A DNA stretch of 6,761 nucleotides from Planctomycetota bacterium (GTDB taxonomy: Bacteria > Planctomycetota > UBA8742 > JACQVU01), in NCBI GenBank assembly GCA_016209585.1, contig JACQVU010000059.1, forward strand, positions 1 through 6,761. The letters are read 5' to 3'. How positions within the stretch are numbered: the stretch's first letter is position 1; every line of letters starts with the position of its first letter. The position numbers were made by a program, and so were the translations under genes. Positions 1 to 5,299 of the stretch are shown one piece after another. The notes beneath the pieces were generated by a model, which did no database searches, was not told the DNA's origin, and saw nothing but the letters and a program-made list of their open reading frames with translations.

Positions 1-1409
1 CCCTCGCCCCTCGAGGCCAGCACCGCCAGCGCCGCCAGCTCCTCCTCCCCCGGCGGGTTCTGGTCGCCGCGCCAGCGCGACATTTTCTCTTCGATCCAGC
101 CGGTATGGAAGTCGCCGGCCGCGAAGTCGCCGTGGCGGAGCACCGCCGCCAGCCAGTCGATGTTGCTGGTCACGCCCAGCAGCGTGTACCGGGAGAGCGC
201 GTGCAGCATGCGCGTCGTGGCGCCCTCGCGCCCGGCGGCGCACACGATCAACTTGGCGAGCAACGGATCGTAATGCGCGGTCACCGCCATGCCGGCGTAC
301 AGCGAGGAGTCCACCCGCACCCCCGGCGATTCCGGCTCCTCCAGCGCCAGCACCTCGCCCACCGCGGGCAGAAAGCCCTTCTCCGGGTCTTCGGCGTAGA
401 TGCGGCACTCGATGGCGTGGCCGCGCGCCGTGATCTCCTCCTGCGGCGGCAGTTCCTCCCCGGCGGCGACGCCCAGTTGCCACTGCACCAGGTCGCGGCC
501 GGTGATCATCTCCGTCACCGGATGCTCCACCTGCCAACGGGTGTTCATTTCCAGGAAGTAGAACGTCCCCTCAGGCGAAAGGAGGAACTCGACGGTGCCG
601 GCCCCGACGTAGTCCGCCGCCCGCGCGGCCTCGACGGCGGTCTCGCACATGCGGTCGCGCAACGGCTCGTCCAGCGCGGGCGAGGGCGATTCCTCCACCA
701 CCTTCTGGTGGCGACGCTGGAGCGAGCACTCGCGCTCGAAGAGATGCACGTGGTTGCCGTGGGCGTCGCCGAAGACCTGCACCTCGACGTGGCGCGGGCG
801 CGAAAGGTACTTCTCCAGGTAGACCCGCCCGTCGCCGAACGCCTGGGCCGCCTCGGAGGCCGCGCCGGCCGTCGCCTCCGCCAGTTGGGCCGCGTCCCGG
901 ACCAGCCGCATGCCCTTGCCCCCGCCTCCCGCGGCGGCTTTGACGAGCAGTGGGAACCCGAGGCCCTCAGCCGCCGCGAGCAGGTCGGGGGGGGAAAGCC
1001 CCTCGATGAGCGCGCCCGGCGTCACCGGCACCCCGGCCTCGCGCATCAGGGCGCGGGCGCTGGTCTTGTCGCCCATGCGGGCGATGGTGTCGGCCGACGG
1101 GCCGATGAAGGTCAACCCCGCTTCCGTGACGCGGCGCGCGAAGGCGGCGTTCTCCGAGAGAAACCCATACCCCGGATGGACCGCGTCGGCGCCGGCCTGC
1201 CGCGCGGCGGCCAGGAGGCGATCGACGTGCAGGTAAGACTCCGCAGCCGGCGCGGGGCCGACGTGAAAGGCCTCGTCGGCCAGTTGCACGTGGAGCGCCT
1301 GGCGGTCGGGGGTCGAGAAGACGGCGGCGGTCAGCAGGCCGCGCTCCCGGCAGGCGCGGATGACGCGGACGGCGATCTCGCCGCGGTTGGCGATGAGCAC
1401 TTTCTTCAT
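1..1409 (-). CDS. Acyl-CoA carboxylase alpha subunit, biotin carboxylase part (3' end outside window)
   Basis: This enzyme carboxylates biotin using ATP and bicarbonate, the first half-reaction of acetyl-, propionyl- or methylcrotonyl-CoA carboxylases in the cytoplasm. The window holds 469 codons starting MKKVLIANRGEIAVRVIRAC, the classic biotin carboxylase N-terminus. Visible motifs: HPGYGFLSEN (78-87), Lys115, Lys157 and the ATP-grasp loop GGGGKGM (161-167), EK (199-200), His207, ERECSLQRRHQK (225-236), Glu274, EMNTR (287-291), catalytic Glu295 and Arg336. The reading frame continues past about residue 450, where stand-alone AccC proteins end, and the segment around 380-440 resembles long alpha subunits (MccA/PccA/AccA type). 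A C-terminal biotinyl domain outside the window is therefore likely, but inferred. Residue 292 is Trp where Leu, Ile or Val is usual. The start overlaps the stop of the upstream gene by 4 bp (ATGA), implying translational coupling; no strong ribosome binding site is present. Acyl-CoA substrate not determinable. Confidence 0.95.
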   Translation of the reverse strand, partial: MKKVLIANRGEIAVRVIRACRERGLLTAAVFSTPDRQALHVQLADEAFHVGPAPAAESYLHVDRLLAAARQAGADAVHPGYGFLSENAAFARRVTEAGLTFIGPSADTIARMGDKTSARALMREAGVPVTPGALIEGLSPPDLLAAAEGLGFPLLVKAAAGGGGKGMRLVRDAAQLAEATAGAASEAAQAFGDGRVYLEKYLSRPRHVEVQVFGDAHGNHVHLFERECSLQRRHQKVVEESPSPALDEPLRDRMCETAVEAARAADYVGAGTVEFLLSPEGTFYFLEMNTRWQVEHPVTEMITGRDLVQWQLGVAAGEELPPQEEITARGHAIECRIYAEDPEKGFLPAVGEVLALEEPESPGVRVDSSLYAGMAVTAHYDPLLAKLIVCAAGREGATTRMLHALSRYTLLGVTSNIDWLAAVLRHGDFAAGDFHTGWIEEKMSRWRGDQNPPGEEELAALAVLASRGE

Positions 1410-1669
1410 GCCCGCGTCCGCTCGTTCATTTCGATCATGCGCGTCAGGACCCCCTCCCGCTCCCGCGCCGGCGTCACCGACAGGGCGATCCCGTCGCGCG
1501 CGTCGTTGATGTGCACCCGGATCACCTCCACGTCGGCCAGGCTGCCGCTCTTCGACACGGCGAGGTAGAGGCTCTCGTCGCGGCCCTGGTAGCCGAACAG
1601 ATGGCCCAGCAGCACGCCCCCCGCCAGTTCGGCGGCGGTCACGAGCGCCCCCTTTTCGTCATCCCTCAT
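1406..1669 (-). CDS. Small protein of unknown function (87 aa) between rmlD-like gene and carboxylase
   Basis: I do not recognise this protein. It is 87 residues, begins MRDDEKGALVTAAELAGG and ends in Arg/Glu-rich sequence (MNERTRA). It has no signal peptide, no membrane-length hydrophobic run, no cysteines and no metal motif. The middle (LYLAVSK, then DVEVIRVHIND, then GIALSVTP) alternates like beta strands, and residues 68-87 look helical, suggesting a small soluble alpha/beta fold. It is supported as a gene by its position: it starts 4 bp after the upstream stop, its own stop overlaps the carboxylase start in an ATGA, and an AAGGGAG ribosome binding site (1679-1685) sits 9 nt before the ATG. 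A longer reading in this frame would run back inside the upstream gene and is not credible. A carboxylase-associated accessory role is possible only by location. Confidence 0.75.
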   Translation of the reverse strand: MRDDEKGALVTAAELAGGVLLGHLFGYQGRDESLYLAVSKSGSLADVEVIRVHINDARDGIALSVTPAREREGVLTRMIEMNERTRA

Positions 1670-1673
1670 GCGA

Positions 1674-2561
1674 TCACGCTCCCTTCGATTCCCCCACGGG
1701 TGATCCGCCCCGAAGATACTCCGCCAGGCACTCCCGCCAGTGCCGGAAGCGACAGATGCCCAGCCGTTTGAGGCCGGCGTTCTCCAGGACGGAGTAGGCG
1801 GGCCGGCGGGCGCGGGTGGGGAATTCGGTCGAAGCCACCGGGGAGATCTCCGGCCGGAGGCCGGCCAGGTTGAAGATGGCGCGCGCGAACTCGTACCACG
1901 AGCACTGCCCCTCAGCCGTGAAATGGTAGAGGCCGTAGGCGTCGGCGCGCAGCAACTCCGGCAACAGGCGCGCCACCTCGCGGGTGGATGTGGGCGTGAG
2001 CACCTGGTCATCGACCACGCGGATGGGCTTGCCATCGCGCGCCAGCCGCAGCATGGTCTGGACGAAGTTCCCGCCCTTGCCGCTGGCGCCGGCGCGGCCG
2101 TAAAGTCCGCAGGCGCGCAACACGAAGTGTTTTGCCCAGTTCTGTGAAATAAGGTACTCTCCAGCCAGTTTGGACGCGCCGTAGAGGTTGACCGGGCCGG
2201 GGCGGGACTCTTCGGTGAACGGGCCGTCGGTCGTCCGGCCGAAGACGTAGTCGGTGGAGAAATGGACCAGCACGGCGTCGGAATCGCGACAAGCGAGTGC
2301 CAGCGTCTGCGCGCCGAGGGCGTTCACGCGGAAAGCGCTGGCGCCCTCGTCTTCGCACAGGTCTACTTTGTGGAAGGCGGCGGTGTTCACCAGGTGGGTC
2401 GCCCGCGTCTCCACCAGCGCCTGGCGAACGGCGGCGCCGTCGGTGACGTCCAGTTCCTCGTGGGTCCGCGGGTGAACCTCCGCGCGCGCCTTGGCCTGGA
2501 AAACGGCGGCCACGTCCTGCGCGAGTTGTCCGCGCGCGCCCGTGAGGAGGATGCGTATCAT
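1674..2561 (-). CDS. rfbD: dTDP-4-dehydrorhamnose reductase (RmlD-like nucleotide-sugar reductase)
   Basis: RmlD reduces dTDP-4-dehydro-L-rhamnose to dTDP-L-rhamnose with NAD(P)H, the last step of rhamnose donor synthesis in the cytoplasm. The protein is 295 residues, normal for the family. Seen in the sequence: N-terminal Rossmann glycine motif TGARGQLAQD (7-16), LDVTD (38-42), NTAAFHKVD (59-67), catalytic FSTDYVFG (101-108), the Tyr/Lys pair in YGASKLAGE (Tyr127, Lys131), LRACGLYG (148-155), GNFVQTMLRLA (164-174) and the substrate-side RPAYSVLEN (253-261). All hallmark positions of the RmlD substrate-binding family are kept. No rmlA, rmlB or rmlC lies in the window, so the exact sugar is not certain. 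The start at 2561 is chosen because it gives the family's usual MIRILLTG opening; an in-frame ATG at 2639 lies inside the predicted -10 box. First gene of the leftward operon. Confidence 0.92.
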   Translation of the reverse strand: MIRILLTGARGQLAQDVAAVFQAKARAEVHPRTHEELDVTDGAAVRQALVETRATHLVNTAAFHKVDLCEDEGASAFRVNALGAQTLALACRDSDAVLVHFSTDYVFGRTTDGPFTEESRPGPVNLYGASKLAGEYLISQNWAKHFVLRACGLYGRAGASGKGGNFVQTMLRLARDGKPIRVVDDQVLTPTSTREVARLLPELLRADAYGLYHFTAEGQCSWYEFARAIFNLAGLRPEISPVASTEFPTRARRPAYSVLENAGLKRLGICRFRHWRECLAEYLRGGSPVGESKGA

Positions 2562-2637
2562 GCCGTTCCAGCCGCCGGCGGCGCCGCGTCGGCCGGGGGG
2601 ATCGGTGATCCCGTGGGCGCGGTGGAGCCGTGGGGCC

Positions 2638-2667
2638 ATTGTAATCGAGGGGGAGCAGCGTCGTGAA
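2638..2667 (-). promoter_or_regulatory. Candidate sigma70 promoter for the leftward operon
   Basis: Reading leftward, TTCACG (2667-2662, 4 of 6 to TTGACA) is followed by an 18-bp spacer and TACAAT (2643-2638, 5 of 6 to TATAAT). The predicted transcription start near 2631 would give a leader of about 70 nt before the reductase ATG at 2561. The -35 box overlaps the first codons of the divergent GDPD gene. Matched by eye only; the organism's sigma factors are unknown. Confidence 0.4.
2647..2655 (+). promoter_or_regulatory. Ribosome binding site that fixes the GTG start of the GDPD gene
   Basis: The purine run GAGGGGGAG ends 7 nt before the GTG at 2663. It is the reason for accepting a GTG start and an N-terminus of about 70 low-complexity residues ahead of the catalytic domain, rather than one of several GTG codons around 2834-2855. 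Confidence 0.6.
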
Positions 2668-3631
2668 GAACGAGCGCCGCCGGAAGCAGGCGGACAATCG
2701 GGCGCGCCACGGTTCGACGCCGGCGGCCGGCGCGCGGGCCAAGGCGATCTCCGGCCGGGGGGGGGCCGGGGGGAGTCGCCCGGGCCGGACCTCCCCGCCG
2801 GTCGCGGTGGCTGCGCCCGCGCCGGCGCCCAAGGTGGCGCGGCGGCCGGTGCTGGTGCTGTTTGACCGCGACTACCGGCACGCGGTGTTGAACATTGGCC
2901 ACCGGGGAGCCTCGGGGCACGCGCCGGAGAACACGGTGGCCGCGTTCGGGCTGGCCACGCGGATGGGCGCGCCGATGATTGAGCTGGACGTGCAGGTCTC
3001 GCGCGACGGCCACGTGGTGGTGATCCACGATGCCGCGCTGGAGCGCACCACCACCGGGCATGGTCGGGTGGCGGACCACACGCTGGAGGAACTGAAGGCG
3101 CTGGACGCCGGCGGCTGGTTCAGCGCCCGCTTCGCCGGCGAGCCGATCCCCACGCTGCGGGAGGTGCTGGTCTGGGCGCGGGGGCGGGTGGCGTTGAACA
3201 TCGAGATCAAGACCGAGGCCGTGCACCCCACGCGCGAGTATGGCGGCGTCGAGAGCAAGGTGGTGGGGTTGCTGCGCCGCTGCGGGATGCGGGCGCACGT
3301 GCTGGTGTCGTCGTTCAACCACGTCGCCGTGCGGCGCGTCCGGCGGCTCGACGGCGCCATCCCGGTGGCGGTGTTGCACGTGGGGGAGAACGATCCGCGG
3401 CCGCTGCAGGAGATCGTGGCCGCGGCGCCGGCGGACCAGTTCTGCTGCGCGTTGTCGGAGTTGACCCCGTCACTGGCCGAGAAGGCTCGCCGGTGGCGCG
3501 TTCCGGTGAACGTCTACACGGTGAACGAACCCGATGAGATGCGCCGCGCCATCGCGTTGGGCGTGAGCGGCATCTTCACCAACTACCCCGACCGGCTGGC
3601 GCAGGTGTTGCAACGCTCGCGGACGGGGTGA
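2663..3631 (+). CDS. Glycerophosphodiester phosphodiesterase (GDPD family) with long low-complexity N-terminus
   Basis: GDPD enzymes hydrolyse glycerophosphodiesters (deacylated phospholipid headgroups) to glycerol-3-phosphate and an alcohol. The 322-residue protein has the family motifs in order: IGHRGASGHAPENT (78-91, with His80, Arg81, Glu89), metal-binding IELDVQ (106-111, Glu107 and Asp109), VIHDAALERTT (120-130, His122), PTLREVL (163-169), NIEIK (179-183) and the C-terminal VYTVNEPDEM (284-293) with IFTNYPD (304-310). The domain begins at about residue 75 and resembles short cytoplasmic UgpQ-like enzymes. Residues 1-60 are Arg/Lys/Ala/Pro/Gly-rich with no hydrophobic core, so this is not a standard signal peptide; its role is unknown. 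A run of nine G (2757-2765) lies in this segment. The gene starts with GTG behind a strong ribosome binding site and is divergent from the leftward operon. No convincing promoter was found for it. Substrate headgroup unknown. Confidence 0.93.
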   Translation: MKNERRRKQADNRARHGSTPAAGARAKAISGRGGAGGSRPGRTSPPVAVAAPAPAPKVARRPVLVLFDRDYRHAVLNIGHRGASGHAPENTVAAFGLATRMGAPMIELDVQVSRDGHVVVIHDAALERTTTGHGRVADHTLEELKALDAGGWFSARFAGEPIPTLREVLVWARGRVALNIEIKTEAVHPTREYGGVESKVVGLLRRCGMRAHVLVSSFNHVAVRRVRRLDGAIPVAVLHVGENDPRPLQEIVAAAPADQFCCALSELTPSLAEKARRWRVPVNVYTVNEPDEMRRAIALGVSGIFTNYPDRLAQVLQRSRTG

Positions 3632-3682
3632 TCGCGGGCCAAGAAAAACCGAAAAAGAGTTGCGCCGGGCCGCCCCGTGGTG

Positions 3683-3700
3683 GTAGCGTAAGAGTAGCGT
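3683..3700. repeat. Tandem GTAGCGT direct repeat, 11-bp period
   Basis: Two exact GTAGCGT copies (3683-3689 and 3694-3700) are spaced 11 bp start to start, about one helical turn, about 250 bp upstream of the NYN gene. Such spacing is typical of sites for regulators that bind side by side on one DNA face, but two 7-mers can also occur by chance. Confidence 0.35.
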
Positions 3701-3886
3701 GCGTTTCTCCCGACGGTGTACGAAGGGCGTATGCGAAGCGCGGGTGACCGCACGCCGCTGACTATCGAAGCCTTGGCATCGGTCTTCCGCCCGACGGCTT
3801 GAATATCCACGGCCGGGGCGGGGGCGCGCAGGTTCCAGGACTTCGGGTTTCGAGAAGGTCGATCCGGGCGCACCATTCAAAGGGAC

Positions 3887-3922
3887 CGGGGCTTGTCGAG
3901 ACGTATCGGAAGCCCGTTTTTT
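3887..3922 (+). terminator. Intrinsic-terminator-like hairpin with T6 tract in the NYN leader
   Basis: The lower stem pairs CGGGGCTT (3887-3894) with AAGCCCG (3910-3916), seven pairs with one bulged G. The upper stem adds a T-G wobble (3896/3909) and CGA with TCG (3897-3899/3906-3908), with G3895 bulged, around a 6-nt loop GACGTA. Six T follow directly (3917-3922). This fits an intrinsic terminator. It is 256 bp past the GDPD stop but only 27 bp before the NYN ATG, leaving no room for a normal promoter after it. It may act as an attenuator for the NYN gene rather than as a plain GDPD terminator. Confidence 0.55.
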
Positions 3923-3949
3923 CATTCCGCTGGCCATTTCCACACACGC

Positions 3950-5236
3950 ATGAGCAACAAGACCAAGGCCGACCTGGAATCTGAACTGCAGCAGGCGAAC
4001 GAACGGATCAAGGCGCTGGAAGGGAACCTGGAGCAGGAGCGCGAAAAGGGCGCCGCCCACGCTTCCGAGAACGGCCGCGTGGCTGAGGAAGTCGCCGCCG
4101 CCAAGGCCCGCGTTGAGGCCCTGCAGGCGGAAGTCGAACGTCTGAAGGCCGCGCCGCCCGCGGCCCCGGAATCGGTCGGCGCGGGCGCGGGAGTGGGCGC
4201 GGCCCCTGCCCCTGACGCCGCGGCGGGGGGGGGCGCGCTCGCCGCGCCGGAGGCCGACGACATGGCGTCGCGCCCGCGCAACGGCGTCTCCCCGGCGCAG
4301 CGGGTGGCGGTGCTGGTCGACGTGCAGAACATGTACTACGCCGCCAAGAACCTGTACGGCGGCCGGGTCGCCTACCAGCGGTTGTTCAACCACACGCTGC
4401 GCCGGCGCGGCCTGGTGCGGGCCATCGCGTACATCGTGTCGCGTCCCGGTTCGGGGCAGGAGGCCTTCTTCGAGTTGCTCAAGGCCGTGGGCTTCGAACT
4501 GAAGATCAAGGAGGCCGCCGAAATGCCCGACGGCTCCCGCAAGGGCAACTGGGACGTGGGCCTGGCGCTCGACGCCATCACGCTGGCCGACCGCGTCGAC
4601 GTCATCCACCTCGTCTCCGGCGACGGCGACTTCACCGACCTCATCTACCTGGTCAAGTCCCGCGGCGTCCGCGTGGAGGTGAGCTCCTTCCCCGAAAGCA
4701 CGTCGGAGCAACTCATCCGCGCCGCCACCCAGTACTACGCGCTGAACGAAGAGATCATCTTCGGCGACACCGGGCCCCGCATGGACGGCGACGGCCGGCC
4801 CCCGCGCGACCGCGAGCGCGGCGACCGTTCCGGCCACCGCCGCGACGGCCGCGACCGTGACCGCGACGCCGGACCTCGCGAACCGGACGCCCCCCGCGAA
4901 GGCCGCGAGAACGCCGACGAATCCGCCGCCCCGACGCCTCCGGCCGAACCGCCGACGGAGGACGACGACAACCGCGGCAACCGCCTCGACGAGGAGCCGG
5001 CGTGGCGCGCGCAGCCGCAGTTCGACGCCTCACGCCCCGCCCCCCACGAGTACACCGGCTCCGGCCGCGTCATCCCGGAGCGCGGCAAGAACTTCGACAG
5101 TTACCAGGGCCAGGGCGGCGGCTACGGCGGATCGCGGCGCCATTACGGCGGGGGTGGCGGCCGCTACCCGCGCCGCGGCAATTCTCGCGGCAATCCCTAC
5201 GACCGCGGCGACGACGACCGCGGCAACCGCCGGTAG
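3950..5236 (+). CDS. NYN-domain (LabA/DUF88-like) putative ribonuclease with coiled-coil N-terminus and Arg-Gly-rich tail
   Basis: NYN domains are PIN-like, metal-dependent nucleases, usually acting on RNA. The 428-residue protein has three parts. Residues 5-67 form a heptad-like Glu/Lys/Ala/Leu coiled coil (likely oligomerising), followed by an Ala/Pro/Gly linker (68-115). The NYN core spans about 117-272: VAVLVDVQN (119-127, Asp124), KGNWDVGLALDA (198-209, Asp202 and Asp208) and HLVSGDGDF (220-228, Asp225 and Asp227), so the acidic active-site residues are all present. The tail (273-428) is predicted disordered: Arg/Asp/Glu-rich to about 350, then Gly/Tyr/Arg-rich with GGGYGG (389-394) and RGN repeats, as in RNA-binding proteins. 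ATG 3950 is preferred: codons 3893-3949 lose the gene's third-position G/C bias and lie in the hairpin. No clear ribosome binding site precedes it. A nine-G run (4225-4233) lies in the linker. Two in-frame TAG stops end the gene (5234, 5240). Targets unknown. Confidence 0.88.
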   Translation: MSNKTKADLESELQQANERIKALEGNLEQEREKGAAHASENGRVAEEVAAAKARVEALQAEVERLKAAPPAAPESVGAGAGVGAAPAPDAAAGGGALAAPEADDMASRPRNGVSPAQRVAVLVDVQNMYYAAKNLYGGRVAYQRLFNHTLRRRGLVRAIAYIVSRPGSGQEAFFELLKAVGFELKIKEAAEMPDGSRKGNWDVGLALDAITLADRVDVIHLVSGDGDFTDLIYLVKSRGVRVEVSSFPESTSEQLIRAATQYYALNEEIIFGDTGPRMDGDGRPPRDRERGDRSGHRRDGRDRDRDAGPREPDAPREGRENADESAAPTPPAEPPTEDDDNRGNRLDEEPAWRAQPQFDASRPAPHEYTGSGRVIPERGKNFDSYQGQGGGYGGSRRHYGGGGGRYPRRGNSRGNPYDRGDDDRGNRR

Positions 5237-5280
5237 CGGTAGCGGTTCCGCCGCGCGCTCCCGCGCCCGCGGTGGTGAGC

Positions 5281-5299
5281 GCGGCGATCTACTCGCCGC
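5281..5299. terminator. Perfect 7-bp inverted repeat between convergent genes
   Basis: GCGGCGA (5281-5287) and TCGCCGC (5293-5299) are perfect inverted copies around a 5-nt loop that holds the M20 gene's TAG stop (5291-5289). The structure could stop transcription from both converging genes, but no T tract follows on either strand, so it would not be a classical intrinsic terminator. In DNA this GC-rich, short hairpins arise by chance. Confidence 0.25.

Larger units (their letters stand above)
3632..3949 (+). other. 318-bp spacer / probable long leader of the NYN gene
   Basis: No gene is supported here. The base composition is visibly less G+C-rich than the flanking genes, with A-rich (3640-3660) and T-rich (3917-3922) patches, fitting regulatory DNA. 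It contains a tandem 11-bp-period repeat (3683-3700), three CGAAG copies (3721, 3734, 3756), a weak TTGCGC box at 3660-3665 without a good partner, and a terminator-like hairpin at its end (3887-3922). No known riboswitch class was recognised by eye. It must contain the NYN promoter unless transcription reads through from the GDPD gene. Confidence 0.55.

Noticed and set aside
105..1568. A 487-codon rightward open frame opposite the carboxylase gene
   Set aside because: It is the antisense of a biotin carboxylase with all family motifs. Its translation is Arg/Gly/His-rich with no domain, and it runs through the neighbouring gene's region too. High GC makes stop codons rare on the opposite strand.
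2562..2639. Upstream ATG at 2639 for the reductase, adding 26 residues
   Set aside because: The Rossmann motif normally begins within a few residues of the N-terminus, as with the 2561 start, and the ATG overlaps the predicted -10 box.
2640..2645. TGTAAT as a -10 box for the GDPD gene
   Set aside because: Its transcript would start inside the ribosome binding site at 2647-2655, and there is no -35 match 16-18 bp upstream.
2008..2832. Leftward frame overlapping the reductase and the GDPD start
   Set aside because: Its product is an Arg/Pro-rich translation of the wrong frame of the reductase gene, with no domain.
3731..3802. A 23-codon frame (ATG to TGA) in the NYN leader, a possible leader peptide
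   Set aside because: The AAGGG before it is only 3 nt from the ATG, the peptide has no run of regulatory codons, and it is about 85 bp from the hairpin. Chance is sufficient.
3893..3949. TTG start at 3893 for the NYN gene, preceded by AAGGGA at an acceptable distance
   Set aside because: The 19 extra codons lack the gene's strong third-position G/C preference and fall in the hairpin and T tract. The coiled coil begins right after the ATG at 3950. Not fully excluded because the ATG has no clear ribosome binding site.
3470..4837. A 455-codon leftward open frame opposite the GDPD end, spacer and NYN gene
   Set aside because: It crosses two confidently identified genes and the AT-richer spacer, has no recognisable motif, and is explained by the G/C-rich third positions of the sense genes.
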